Assembly: GCF_910592395.1 (NCBI RefSeq)
Contig: NC_088326.1
Coordinates: 1,989,001 to 2,053,000 of the forward strand
Direction of reading: 5' to 3'
Length of the DNA: 64,000 nucleotides
Origin: Lineus longissimus
Lineage: Eukaryota > Nemertea > Pilidiophora > Heteronemertea > Lineidae
Of this stretch, positions 21,074 to 34,323 are shown piece by piece. The translations under genes were made by a program, and so were the position numbers. The notes beneath the pieces were generated by a model. The model was not told the origin of the DNA, did not search any database, and saw only the letters and a list, made by a program, of their open reading frames with translations. Each line of letters begins with the position of its first letter. Positions within the stretch are counted from its first letter, which is position 1.

Positions 21074-22871
21074 ATGTCTAATCTTCAACTTACGCTGTTG
21101 GCCCTCATTCTAGGAGTTTACGTCACCTCTGTTGTAGGGATGCCAAAAGGTAGGTGAATCTTTGACGAATCAGCCCGTGTCGGCACATTCACATCCCCAA
21201 CGACTCACCATGGTTGTTCGTGAAAGGCTGCCGCCTCAACAGCGGTTACTTGTCTCTCGTAAGCGAAATCTGCACACGCTCAGTATTGCAAACTTTGGCA
21301 GGAGCCGCCGGTCACGTCTCTCTGACAACAGCATCAACCTCAGAACTGAATCATAGAAGGAATGCTTGTAGCCTGTCATCGAGAAAGTAGCGACGGCTCC
21401 TCATCGACGCGATTGTGCAGGGCAGTGTGTGTTGGGATCCAGTCCGTCGGGCAACATGTCACTGCTGTAAAAGACAAATGCGAGTCGTCGCGACTCAGTT
21501 CAGTTTAAAAGCGGCGTACGAACTTTAATAATGCGTTGTTGCTGAACTGCCAAGATTTCACTGGTGGTGAGATGTCAGTAGTCCCTCCCCCGTCTTACTC
21601 CTACTATTGTGATTTTTTTTCACCTTAGATGCTCCACAAGTACGAGAGAAGCGAGACCTCTTACAGCTTGGCCTCATGTTGCAGTGTAGCACCAACAGGA
21701 GTATGTGGGACTACAATGGGTACGGGTGCTACTGCGGTCTCGGAGGGTCGGGGACCCCTCTGGATGCAACTGACACGTGAGTTCTATTCATCTACACATC
21801 CGTCTCGCCACAGCGGAGCAATCCCGCCGCCCCGCTACTGTCATGCACTGTTTATAGAGACCTGATGGAGGACGGACTGGATAGCTCGGCTGCGGCATGG
21901 ACTCTCGCATGGGCTTCTGCCCAATGTAGGCTACTAGAGACCTGACGGACTGGATAGTTCTGGCGCGGCACTATACTGTCAAGTGCACTGGAGGCCGGCG
22001 ATGGACTGGATAGCTCGGCTGCGACACGCCTTTGACTTATACTGCCGAGGCTCATTCCTGTCATTGCTGTGATCCGTTATTGCGGAACTTACTACGGCAA
22101 TGAGGAACGACTACTACTGCGCTATCAATATCAATTAATGACATACAGTTTCGTGGCTTCATTTCAGATGCTGCCAGACCCACGACCACTGCTACGAAAA
22201 AATGCATACAGAAAAGACGTGCGCCTATTATATCGAGGTGTACACGGTATTTTATAGATACACCCCGTGTTCGCTCTGCAGTGATCTTTCCTCCTACTCC
22301 AATTGGATCTACAAGTTTCTCGCGGGGTCCCCTGAGTGTCGCTACCGGCTGTGCCAGTGTGACTCCGCTCTCGCCGCCTGCGTGAAGAAGGCCTCGCCAA
22401 CCTTTAACCCGTCCTATACACATTACAATAAGAAGACGTGTAAGCAGCTCAAGAGATGGTATGTATTTGAACATGTGAAGAGTTTCAGGAAAAATTGTCC
22501 CCGTAAAGTCCTTACCAATTATTTGCACCTGAAATACCCTTAAAATACTTCAGGGTATAGGTCTAGGAACCCTGCATTCATAATCTTCCCTTCTCCTCCA
22601 CTTCAGGACTGACATCTTCTCCCAGGAGGAAACAAACCATGGCATCCAAGATGCTGGCCACCGTGTTCATGGCAACCACAAGATAGGCGGAGACAAGGGC
22701 GTTCAGTCCATCATGACCGCGGGACGACAGCACGAACGTCTGAAGACCGCCGGGCGACAGCACGAACGTCTGAAGACCGCCGGGCGACAGCACGAACATC
22801 TTAAGAGCGCCGGGCGGCAGCACGAACGTCTCAAGAGCGCCGGGCGGCAGCACGAACGTCTGCGGCGGTGA
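21074..22871 (+). CDS. Secreted phospholipase A2 (group I/II/X-like fold) with a C-terminal tandem-repeat tail
   Basis: Exons 21074-21149, 21629-21776, 22168-22458 and 22607-22871 join in phase to 259 residues. Residues 1-22 are a signal peptide ([14 protein letters not shown]...). A short propeptide ends in a dibasic EKR site. The catalytic domain shows the calcium loop [15 protein letters not shown], the active-site helix CCQTHDHCY with His-Asp, and CDSALAAC carrying the second conserved Asp. Cysteines are spaced as in disulfide-rich sPLA2s. The expected role is Ca2+-dependent hydrolysis of the sn-2 ester of phospholipids outside the cell, for digestion, defence or signalling; which one cannot be told. 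Family members usually end shortly after [10 protein letters not shown]. Here the last exon adds about 88 residues, including five copies of (T/S)AGRQHERLK. Confidence 0.93.
21870..22035 (+). repeat. Three imperfect direct repeats in PLA2 intron 2
   Basis: GACGGACTGGATAGCTCGGC (from 21871), GACGGACTGGATAGTTC (from 21944) and GATGGACTGGATAGCTCGGC (from 22000) recur at about 56-73 bp spacing, each followed by TGCG or GCGGCAC-like sequence. No coding role is visible. Confidence 0.55.
22716..22868 (+). repeat. Coding 30-bp minisatellite in the last PLA2 exon (five units)
   Basis: Five head-to-tail 30-bp units start at 22716, 22746, 22776, 22806 and 22836. They encode [40 protein letters not shown] and [10 protein letters not shown], then R and a TGA stop. 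The unit length keeps the frame. First and second units differ from the fourth and fifth at synonymous and Thr/Ser positions, so the array is not a very recent slippage product. The tail is strongly basic (two Arg, one His and one Lys per unit). Confidence 0.95.
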
Positions 22872-23423
22872 TGGGTCCACACTGCAAGGGAAGTAACCAC
22901 ACGAGGAAATCCAGGAAGTTCAGGCCCCGTTCCTATTATGCCATTAATGTGATCCCTTAACGCATTCCTGGTTGTGATTTTTGTCTTCACTGAAGACGTA
23001 TGCTTCATCGGTCATGTGATTACATGTATAACAGTTTGATTGTTTGTTTCTATTGGTGTTTTTTTTCATATGGCAGAATAACGCATTTGTACTAGTCAAG
23101 ATTTTAAGAAAATGTTCAGGCCAATATTGTCATATATTCTAGGTCCGGCAAGGAGCCGTCGCGACTCATTTGTGTCCCATTAAAGGATGGAGGGCCCGTG
23201 AGACGAGTTTGTGTGTCTTTGGAATGTTACGGTCGCCATACACTTGAGAAGACTTGTGCAGTAAATCGTTCCTTTCGGTCGTCGTCCATTGGTTAGATTG
23301 CCAGTCATCCCAACGCATGGAATACCAGTGTTGGCGTAAATGTCATCTCAATTAGGAAGGACTGGAGAAATTGTATAGAATATTACTTATTTGATTCTAA
23401 AACTAGATTTGTATATTTGAATC

Positions 23424-23429
23424 AATAAA
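23424..23429 (+). terminator. Polyadenylation signal AATAAA (PLA2 gene)
   Basis: Canonical hexamer in ATCAATAAAAACT, about 550 bp after the PLA2 stop; the interval 22872-23423 has no coding frame and is read as the 3' UTR. Confidence 0.5.
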
Positions 23430-23449
23430 AACTACAAAACATCACTGTC

Positions 23450-26400
23450 AGACTACGCGTACGTCTTTAGTTCTGTATAAACAAAAGGAATCACGACAGA
23501 CAGCGGGTCAACTTGACCACGAGAAGAGAACGAAGTGACAATCTGTTTTTTACTTTGTCCGTTCTGATAAAATGGAGCATCGGGAACAACGCAGGGTAAA
23601 CTGTACTTTTTGCGACCAGGTGAAAAACGCTATTGCAATAACAAAAACGGTGGCGATTAGAAAGTTGGATATTTCGTGCACCAATTTTGGAAATCATCTA
23701 ACTAATGTACTAATAATTACAAATAAATTATAATTAATTTTGAATGTAAGTAGACATGATAAAAAGTGTGAATATTGGCCAGTTGACAGTCTCTGTGATT
23801 GTTTTGAATTAAATGTACATGTTGAATGATATTTCTCTAAACTATGACTGTTTCGGGGATAATAACTTGTATACGTATGTTTCATTTATAATGGCCTATG
23901 CGTTAGCCTCGTTTTGACCATTGCATTAGCCTCGTTTTGATATCGGTACGCTTATTGTTCGGCTTTGGAAAAAACCTTGACAAGAACGGACGCTACATAG
24001 ATATATCATTAGTATGATAATATATCGGGGACAATATGGCCTACAAAAATGAAAAAAAACCTCTTCAAACAAAATGGTCAAGTGTCACTGACCTTGATAT
24101 GAAAATTGTAAATTAGATATCAGTGATCTTATTCATAATTAAGTTAATCATCCACAATTTTGCATCGATACGACATGACCTATTCCATGTTACGTGGAAA
24201 GAAAATGAATCCGATAAATGGCCATCCTATGTCTCTCTGGGAGGAAAAACTTATATTGACAACATAATATTTTGACATTCTATGTCAATTCTGGCTTTTT
24301 AGGCGGGCGGCCGTGTGATGGGCTTTGTAATTTGTCCCATGGAGTTGAATGGAAAAATATTTGAAAGCTTCAGATATTTCTGTTGTTGGCGATGGCTAGA
24401 GTGAAAGTAGTTCCCACTCTTAAGTCTTTTCCGACACCAAAATTGGTAGACAGGGTGCCTTCTTCAAAAAGATGTCTTAGGTAGTTTCGTGTCCGATTAA
24501 AATTGTGGAAATTGTCAACTCCGCAGAGTCATAGACGCGCCTTGATATAAAACAAAACGAAACAGAAAACCCTGAGAAGGAGGTTGTACTATTGATGATA
24601 CGTTACATTAAACGTGTTGGTGTTGTGTCCAAATTGTAAGCTATGAAAACCTACCTTTTAGGTAAACAAACTTTTAAAAGTGACCGGCGAGTTGGAACGA
24701 TGTCTCTGGCTGTACTGGCACAATATATCGGGTACAAAAAGTAGATTGGACAGACTAGGCTTATCAAGATCATGAATAGAAGACAACATATTTCCTAGAC
24801 TTAGCGCGTTCCCATTATAGTAGATAACGGAACTGCTCTGGCGTAAACGGGTAGACTTTGCCAATAGCAGCGGTGTCTCCCATATTAGCTGGTTAGGCCT
24901 ACTGAAGATCGGCAGGCCGGGGGAGAGCAAGGGAAGTGTCAGTCATAGACAACCTTGCAGTTGGAGAGATCGCCCGCAATCAGGGTTGCTCAGAGATCAC
25001 ATAAGCTATGAGGAATATCGACCAGGGCAGATGATCTCCTGAAATATATTCCTTCGACGGTAACGCGGTACCCAGTTGGTAAGTTAAAAGAGTTCAAGTT
25101 CATTCTTCGGCGCGCAGATTTTTACAACCATGATATTCTCAGGTCGTTCGCCGCGACAAAATCGGCTGTTTTCTAGCGCAAATACGGTGACGCACGGTAC
25201 GGCGGACGGAGCAGCTCTCGGCGAGCGGTCAAGAGGTTCCTGGTTCGAACCTCCCAGTCGACGTGAGACTCTTGGCAGGTCTCTTCAACTAACGTGCCTA
25301 ATTACTTCACCCAGATGTACATCCGGTCAGAAATGCTTCAGGGTCGGGCTAAAGTTTGATAATGATCTCTCTACTGTGGTTGATATCAGACTATATAACT
25401 CAGAACTTTGACAACTTAACTGTTGACTGTAGATTTAAAAAACCATTACTTGTGGCTTCGTTTGTACACTCCCCGGAATAACAAAAGTGGTGCCTGGCCA
25501 CCCTCTTGAACTTGTATTTGAGAAAATTCTGTTCACAGCTACCTGATGACTTATATGGCCCTTTCTGGAAGTCAAAACATACAACACGATTGAATGATCC
25601 GCTAAAGACAAGCGGACACGCGAGGACATACAAATGACAATGAAGTGCTCACTCTCCAACCAAAAGACTAGCAAATACGCTTATTTCATAGATTTGTGAA
25701 GCATGATGACTCACTGCACTCAGCCTTTGGAGAGTTGGTTAGGCTAAGTAACCTTTCATTGGTCAAGTTCACGACTGTTAAGGAAACGTAGGCAATTAAG
25801 TGGAAACCAACAAGTTGCTAAATGGAAAGGGTATAAGTGGGCCTTTGGTCACCGAACGGGGTAAAAAGTACTAAAAGGCTATGTGACTACAGCCTTGTAT
25901 GACCAGGCGAAATAAAATTGCCAGTGTTCAATGTTGTCTGCGCTGAAAGTTCACAATGATGACAAGGCAGCATCAGTCCTATCCTGTCCTTATGGCATGT
26001 ATGGGTCCGTCAGTGTCATAGTAACCACTAACTGACTATCCCTCTATCAGAGATGACAATGGATGTTGAGTCCTTGCGCTGAGAGGTAGCTGGACTGCCT
26101 ATACTCCTGCGGTAGTTGAGCTTGAACAGAAATGTCTGGAGCCAAAAGCTAGCTGAATACCGCCCTCTTAACATCACCTCTTCAACTATACATTATCGAC
26201 CACCACCGTCAATCTTAATAGACTTTCTCACAAGACGAACTTTTAGGAATTTATGATTGTTATATTACGGTGACTATCACAACATCGCCGCAAGGATTTA
26301 CTGACTTAGAACACTAATATATTTTCGTAAGCTTGGCAGTAAATGTCCCCTGGGTTAGTAATAAGATCGAACAATATTGACAGAGACCTTCCATGTGGAT

Positions 26401-27502
26401 ATAATTTTGAATTTCGGCTAAGTCTTCCTGGGCGGACTTTATGGTGTTGATATGTTTTGCTATGAGCACAGACATTGACGTCGCATTGTAGACACTCTTT
26501 CGTATTCCCTGCACGGTGATTGCAGCCGGTTCGAGTTGGACGACCAGACTACTAGTGTCGCTGCTTGATCCTGCTGCTAGATCTTGCCGGGGATCCTGCT
26601 GCCCCCTTGTCCGGCCTACACGACTGAGCAAGGGACATGCAACAATCGAAGTCGCTCGGTCTTTCGGAGTACCTTTCACGTGGTGATACTTGCAGAGACA
26701 TGATTTCGAGACCCGTTACTGCTTTCGATACATGGCTACTGTTACTTTTAGAGCAGTATACCTTTTGCAATTGATGACCGGCAGAAAGTTGACATTGTGT
26801 TTTTTCATGATCGAGAACTCTTTTTGATTCATTATTGTTGAGATCTTGTTGGAGTTTTGAGAAGATATCTTATTCATTCGATTATTTTGATCTCGGGGCC
26901 GATTGAATCAAACATTGAGCATCTCAGGATGGAGGTTTTGCAAGACTTTTCGGAGGTGAGAATATTCATTTACCCTTTTGGGTTCTTCATTCTATAGTTC
27001 TTTGTTAGGAGGAGGTACCAGATCGATCGACTGCGTACGGAGTGTACTCCTCAAATTCTCGACTTGCATTGGTCTCTGTTCTTGTTCTCAGCCCAAGCAA
27101 AACAAAGAGTTACCTGACGTGTTTCGTTTTGCATTAGGGTTAACTGACGTAACATCGGAATGCGACAGATCAAATTCAACCTAATTTTTTAATCATGAAT
27201 CACTAAATAGTTGAGCTGTATACGCTCACATGAGGCCGATTCATTAATGAGCAAATAGGTCAATAATACGAAGATAAGATTTCAATTACACCAAAGGTAT
27301 TTTCAACACGCTCTGGGGACTAATTGAGAAATAAAACCGCAGTGGATTTTCTGCCTTTTGTCTAATCAGACGTTCCCAAACTTGCTTCTGCGGCGCTGTG
27401 ATTAGATTTAAACCTATCGCAAGGGGTGTTTTTGGGCTCCCGTCGTGTCGTCCAATCAGATACACCCAATCGTATCCTGCTTCACCGAGGGAGCGTTAAG
27501 AA
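23450..27502. other. Long intergenic region, no confident gene
   Basis: Only short open frames are found, without splice structure or recognisable domains. A minus-strand frame at 26314-26679 is the longest (121 codons); its middle has an amphipathic helical look, but a second frame overlaps it. A tRNA-like B box (GGTTCGAACC) lies near 25250. CCAAT boxes near 27449 lead into the next gene. Confidence 0.45.
25180..25275 (+). repeat. Possible SINE head with tRNA-like B box
   Basis: GGTTCCTGGTTCGAACCTCCC contains a perfect B box, preceded at about the right distance by GACGCACGGTACGG, a poor A box. The body after it does not match either SINE family found elsewhere in the window. It is probably a fragment of a third tRNA-derived repeat. 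Confidence 0.35.
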
Positions 27503-30500
27503 ATGGACCAATCACAGCAGTCCATTTCTGGGGAGTCCTCCTGGGAAATGGGTGAGTTCGTCATTTTCTCAGATTTGCTTCAAGATGTTTCACTCATGGC
27601 ACTGTGGTCTTTACAGATTCTTGCCGATTCTTGGCCATGTTTTCTTTTGTTCTTGACAGTGTCAACCTCTTGTAATGGCGACACTCCAATTCAAAAACAA
27701 ACCGTTTTATAAAAGCCATTGATCGAGTGTATATCCTTTACAGTTTTCTAATGAAGGAATGCTACTTGAAAATTAATAATTATCGAAGAAAATATCATAA
27801 CGACTTCAACAGCTATTATTTTCATCATACCAACAATCGGCAACTTCCGGTCGCCTTGGTAACGGAAAACGTCGTTTTCGCTAAGGTGGTGTTGTCACGA
27901 GATGTAGATCTGTACTATTTGAAGTATTGATTCGTACAATAACCGATATTTGATCAAGGTTTGAGTTTTGTGATTATGTTGTGAGTGCAAAAATGGGGAG
28001 ACGCTGGAGAGGTGCTCTGGGAGGATTATCCTTGCTTGAGGTAGGAAAGGTTATCCTTATCTATCAAATCTTTGTCTCGTAGGCCTCACTCACGCATTAC
28101 GGCGGTAACTGTGGACATGACATCCCGGTGTAGAAGTTTAAAATGTCCTATAGGATAGAATGCCCGGGAAACAAAGGATTCTATTATGCGCTTCAATCTC
28201 TGAGCTATTGACGGTCAGAGTCTCTATAGAACCATATTGCAGAATACAATAGGACCGGACACTTTTTCCAGGGGGGCATTTGTTACTGTTACACCGGCAC
28301 CAGTCAGCTAGTGGTTTTCAATATACTCCGCCTCTCGATATTCCATTTTTTGTAGGAGTATCAAAAACCTGAGTCTCACGATGGGGAAATGATGGTCAAC
28401 CGATCTCTGCTACACGCTGGTTTACCCGATTACCAGCGGAACGCATACATGTACACGCTTATACATGCTTCCCGAAATTGGTGGCTTGCATTGGAACTAA
28501 CTGTTTCCCCCTTTTCCGTCATTAAAGGCATTCAAGTGTGTTGGTCAACCATGACTATCTCCTTTGTCCCTCCACCATAAGGCCTAGTTTCCCCTTATGA
28601 CATCACTATTTCGGACACTCAGCGCCCCATTTCTGGAAAGGTGTATCATGTAACTTTCCAATTAAAAGCTTGTGCTCATATTAATTGCCCTTTTCATCGT
28701 TAAACTTATCCTTGGGGGCATTCCTCTGATCATTCTTCTATTTGTGGTCTCAAATACTCGAAATCCCCCTGGGGTGAAGCACAGATAATATTGTTCTCAT
28801 CAAGACAAACCATGACAAAAAGCTACCATCCACTCATGAGTTCCCAGATAAAGTTCTCAATGCTTAATTCATACCTATCACAGAACAGGCCTACTTCCAA
28901 ATATTAGTTAAGAATCAGTTAATAAAGACACAAAATAAAGTATGTAAGTCTTGTTTGCCCCAGCCAGCCGTACATGACAACCATTCAGCTGAGCATAAAA
29001 CAAACGATTATAGGAATCGTCGGAACATACCAGGATCTTTCAAAATCACCAATAGGTTCATGCCTAGTTGATTATACTCTTTGTGTTTGGTTGAGACTAT
29101 TGTAAATCATTTCTATGAATTGTTTGGTGCATTCAACCATATATTACCATCAGATCAAAATAGCTTGCAAATACTATATAGGCCCACCTTCCTTGTTGTG
29201 ATATTAAAGGTAAGATCCCCGATGAAAATAGCACACTTGTAAAAAGCACCAACTCCTGGAGTAGCTGAAAAGATATCGCGATTTTAAAATTCAGGCAACG
29301 ATAAAGATTTGAACATAAGATTTGAAATTACTCTACATTTAAATAGGAAGGTCTTTAACAAGACACAGGGTATAACAAACATGAATATGATATACATTTA
29401 TACTGTGCACTTTTGAAGTTCTTTTTCGTATATTTTCGTATCAACTATAGTCAGAGACTTCTAAAGGTTTTGCCCCCGATTCCTGAGGTCTAATTAGCCT
29501 TCAGTTGCAATCATAACTCTTCTAAACGCCCCTAACATGTTGTGATATTGTGTTGTAAGTGCAGCTGTGGCTCGAGTGGGGTTGAATTTGCTAGCGTTAA
29601 CACAAATATGCCGAGAACAGACTACATATATCACAGGTGGCAACCCACTGCTTCTTTCATCGTTAACCTGTTTGAATTCTTCCCCCTCGAATTGGAATTA
29701 ACATCAGAATCAGTCGCAGATTCCAGCGGTCGCACACGCGCACATTTCGCCCGATTATGTCTCATACGTACTGCTTTTACTCCATAAAATATCAACTGAT
29801 CCTTTACGTGTTATTTGTCCATTCCTCCTTTAACTGATACTACACCAACTGCTGCACAACACCAATAACCCAACAAAGAGATAATTAAGTATAAATGACA
29901 AATAAATGAACTTTCTTTTCCCCATAGCAACGCTTGTTGTCATTGGTTTTTAATTTCATTTGCGCAAAATTGAATCCGGATCGGATATTGTTGGTGAAAT
30001 AACGGCGTTGATCTGTATTGAGAATGTGTCTCACGGCTTTCTGGAGAGAAAAATACCGTCAATGAAATTTAATGAAAAAGGATTTATGGTCTATGAAGCG
30101 GGAATTAAATTGTATGGGGTGTCAAAAGAACCCAATGGCAATAAATTATTTCTGTGAACTAATTTATCAGACTGTTGATGAGTTGATTAGAGTGAAGTAC
30201 TGTGTCGAAGTGATGAAGCCGACAGAGAGGCGCTTGTACAAAAGGGCCTTTTACGATGTCTATGCCGGGCCGAACGAGAATATTAACCTTGACCTTTGAT
30301 TCTATCGCAATCATTGACATTTGCCTTGACCTTTATGTTTCCAGATGAAGTGGCGATGGGCGATCCCCTCTACATGCCCGCGGTCAGGAAGGAGCAGCGA
30401 CGAGTGGCGGCCCTCTTGCAAGTAGATGCTGACCCACCCAGGCACAAGGTACGCTCATCCGCCATATGAGCCAGAGGTTTAGCAAAGTGGTCTAAAGGCG

Positions 30501-32610
30501 GTGACTGTCCTACCCACAGAATATCACTCCCACTAAAGTTTATGATGTGCATGTATATACATAGGCGGTGCGAGCGGGCTTTGTCTACAGACAATAGACC
30601 CTGTATGGCGAGGTATGCGAGATAAGGGGTAAAATGACGTAGTAAATCAGGAACTTTCGATCCCCATCGAATTTCTCTCAATCATGGCCCTTATTCTGAG
30701 TGTATTGATTACACTGTTCCTTTCCACCTGCTTTTCAGAAAAAGAGGAAGCCGTTGTCCGGGGAAATGTTCTGGTGCAGCCACCTGGACCCCGAGGGAAA
30801 TCATCGCGATCCAGCCTTGGACTACATCCGTCAGGCATTCCGTGAAGATCCGAAAATGACCTTGGACGATCTCAGGACAGGCTTCCGGTATATCAAGGAG
30901 AAAAATGACGCGCTGTTCGACAAAGCCAAACAGGAAGACGATACGGGTTTTGGGAAAAAGCGGAATCGTCGCCGGGACATCGGAAGTAAGTCGGTGGATT
31001 TTGATCCAAGGACAAAACACAGGGATAAAGAAAATGAGTATAAAAACTTGCGCAATAATTTGTCTAAGTCATCAGATGAATTGAAGTTACCGAATATTAA
31101 AGAGACGAATTTGATTGGTCGCCTGTGCCGGAAGGAGAAAAAGGATGATGGGAAGGAGCGAATGCATGTTCGACTACCCAATCAAAATGAGAACGCGAGA
31201 GACGGCGAGCGTCGCCACCCGGAGTTTTTAAGAAGTAAAAAGCGGGGTTCTTATAGGTCACGTGGCAGTAGGAAAAATAGAAATAAATATGATTCCGACA
31301 GTGCTTTTGGGGATACGACCGATGACGAATACCCGGATGATCCGCGGACCCTATTATCGGACAGCGGCATGGCGAGGACGCCTTCGGAACTGTCAGAAAT
31401 GGAGCCACATTTGCGCTATTCGCACGGTATGAACCCAAACCCGGGTGGGGAGGAATTTACGAATAGCCAGTTGTCCAAGGATTCGCAAGGGATGATGAAA
31501 ATTACGAGTTTTCTGAGCGAGAAGAGTTTTTGCTCCTGTGGTGCAGATCACCGCGTGAGAGCGCCGTGTACGGAGTGTCACCGGACTGAAGCCCATAGCA
31601 AGAAATGCTCGAAGCGGAGGAGAGGGCGCCGGGATGAGAGGGACAGGAAGAGGTCGGAGAGGCGGGGTCGAAGGAAGGATAGGGACAGTCAACAGGCTTT
31701 AATCGGGGAGAGGGACGATAGGGAAAACCCACAAACTTTGATCGGGGAGCGTGAACCATCCCAGCGGTGCCTGAAATGCGGTAAGGTCATCAAGGGGTCG
31801 CGGGAAACTAGTTACGGGTCCGGGATTGGTCGACCTTGGAGTCGAGATAGTTCGGAATCATCAGGATCGTATCGGCTCATTCGGTCAAGTTCGGAATCGC
31901 GCATCGGGACGCCTGAGGGAGACCGCAACTCCGCGAGGTCTCGAAGTGTCTCGCCGCCGCGAGATCTTCGTGATTGGAATATGAAGGGAAGAACTTCCGG
32001 GGAAAATCTGCTGGACGATTTGGAGCGAAAACTCAGGGAGGGTGCTTTTGATTACGATCTCAACGTCCGTAGTGTTGACGACATTAATCAGACGATCAGG
32101 ATTCCTCGTGATGGGGATGATAATCTTAAAGCAGACGACAATCTTGAGCACATGCGTAAACCCCGCGGCAAAATAGACATGTACCGAGAAGCCTATATCA
32201 GAGCGTTGTCGGTCGCCAGAAGTAGAAATCTTCCCTCCGAACCTTGGATGTTTGGCAACAGGACGTCAAGAGCGTTTGTTTATTCATATTACCACTACAT
32301 ACCGCGGCGCAGGCCGAAAGATCTAGAGCAGGGACCCGAGGTTAAAAACGAGAGCGGCCAATACGAACCGCCCAAAATCATCAAAAAGCGTGGTGCAGAA
32401 ATGAAGATGATATTTGGGAATGTAAACCCCGATGACTATCTTCCAGGCGGGCCGAAGAACCCGTTTGAACCCAACCCGCTGGCGTACGTCAAGCACGAGC
32501 GCGATGGTCGGGTAGCCAAGGGACTGGTGGGCAGGCGCCGGGTGCAAATGGCTAAACCAACCAACATGAAGAGTAGGAAGGTGTCCCTTAAAGAAAGAGA
32601 ACAGGTTTGA
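27503..32610 (+). CDS. Unrecognised basic, Arg/Ser-rich protein with Cys clusters (674 residues)
   Basis: Exons 27503-27551, 30345-30448 and 30739-32610 join in phase to 674 residues; the first exon (MDQSQQSISGESSWEM) was chosen because its donor phase fits. Residues about 60-120 form a conserved-looking region (GEMFWCSHLDPEG, MTLDDLRTGFRYIKE). The middle is highly charged and disordered, with RS/RD/RE runs. A Cys cluster lies near 316-341 (FCSCG, APCTECH, KKC) and another at 395-398 (RCLKCGK); these could bind zinc. A repeat LIGERD...LIGERE sits near 370-385. The C-terminus regains order (SRAFVYSYYHYIPRRR, MKMIFGNVNPDDYLPGG). No signal peptide or membrane segment is seen. Nuclear location is suggested by basic runs but is inference. 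I do not recognise the family. Intron 1 is about 2.8 kb and holds nothing else identifiable. Confidence 0.82.
27552..30344 (+). other. Intron 1 of the Arg/Ser-rich protein gene
   Basis: This is a 2.8-kb AT-rich stretch without any convincing coding or repeat structure. A short ATG frame at 27992-28039 ending at a GTAGG donor could be an alternative first exon, but its phase does not fit the next exon. Confidence 0.5.
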
Positions 32611-33310
32611 ACTGCTTGACCTCGTTTTGTGTCATGTCATCTACGTGACAGTGCGAGTTCGGGTCAGCAGGTTCCATCTTTAGCAACGGTGTCCACCATT
32701 TCTTGAACTTAGCGCAAAAAAATATTGAGATGAGTGCTGAGCGTCATGAGAACATTATCAACCTCATGTCGGACTCTCTCTTTCAAAAGTAATACACAAC
32801 TCACCGACGCTGACATTGAATGACAATGAGTTTGCTTAAAGAGTTTAAAGTAACGTACTGTTTCACAGATGAGCTTTCAACGAATGGAACGTGTATGGAG
32901 AAGGTGGCGGTTTCACCACCCGATATAAGATTGCGAATTGGGCAGTGTTCATCCCATCTTTGTACCACACACTAGCCTAGAAGTTAAGTCCGCCGAGGCA
33001 GACGAAATGAGCTGACATTTGCTTGTGGTAGAAGCGTGGAAACCAGTCTATTACTCCATTTGCTGTCAAGCATTGTAATCAGAATTATTAATGGAGAACA
33101 CGTGTATTATTTTGTTTAGTTCTTGTAAAGTTATATTCAAATATGATATGTGATACATGTATGTGTTTTGGAGTTATCATAAAGATAATTTAACAAAGGC
33201 ATTGGGCTTAATCTTTACTTTAAATGTAAAGAAAAAGATAATTACAAGAAGGTAGTATGGTCCACCGCCGCTGTATTTCGCCACCAGTTTCATATTCCGT
33301 ATAAGATGCT
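32611..33310 (+). other. 3' flank of the Arg/Ser-rich protein gene up to the transporter duplication
   Basis: No coding frame of note is seen on the plus strand and no canonical AATAAA was noticed close to the stop. On the minus strand the last 3' part of SLC22 copy 1 may extend into 33180-33360. The left border of the duplicated unit is at 33311. Confidence 0.4.
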
Positions 33311-34323
33311 CCAGAAGTCCATGTAATGCCAGCGGGTCAGATATGAGCATACGGGCCTGCACCTACAGTAGACTCCACGGAAAAGTCGCAATACGAGTCC
33401 AGGTGATCATCCGATTGCCGTCCTTTCAGCTGAGCGAAGACCCTCACAAACAATGACAAAAATACCTCAGCGGATTATTTACAAAAATCTACACTTTTTT
33501 ATATTGATTAACGTTGATATGATATATTAAGTATTGCATTTATCACAGCACATACGACTCTACCAATTAACCAAATGAGAAAATGTCGGTCGCAAGTAAG
33601 ACATGGCTACTGATTCCTATGATATCCTATCATGCCAGTGAACGGAGCCCGCCAAGTGCTTTCTCCTGATCAAACATAGGACTTCGAGGACGGGAATTCC
33701 CCAGGGACAGTCCGTACGTCCGCTACACCTGGTCTTGTCGTGTTGGTGCAAGTCATCCCCGAGAACGTATAATCTATATCAGAAAGGGGGAAACTCTAGC
33801 CGACTACCCGTTCGTCTGACAACTTCCATGGGACCAGTCCAGGGTGCTTTCCTTGCGCTGATGATGGGCCCGTTCCAAGCCGAAAAATGTCGGGCCGATT
33901 TTCTATCCTCTCACACTACATAAAGACGATCACAGCTATTCTCATTTTGGCACTAAGTTGGATGACTCTGTCAATGAGATCTGGTCACCTTCTTTCTTTC
34001 TCAGTTCACTATTCCTACAAAGATAATAGCAACCTTCTTCTATTACAATTTAAAGAATTCATTGATATCTCTGTCTCAAAGTAACGCTGACACTGAATCG
34101 TCATATACCGCATGGTTCGAACGATCTTGGCGGTGGTCCATGCATGCACGCGCTGTCTTTTGGCGGTTCAAGGGAAAACCATAGATTTGCGGAAATGTTC
34201 TGTAGGTACGTTTCAGTATAGCTGTTGCTGAGGCAAACTCGTATATACACTACTTGGATCCCAGACTGCATAAAGGCCAACCAATCTCATAAATTTAACA
34301 TATCGAAATGCTGTTAATCTCAC

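Noticed and set aside
26314..26679. 121-codon minus-strand open frame
   Set aside because: A second frame overlaps it, no splice context or polyadenylation signal fits, and no domain is recognised; chance ORF more likely.
27992..28039. Alternative first exon of the Arg/Ser-rich gene
   Set aside because: The donor is phase 0, whereas the next exon needs phase 1.
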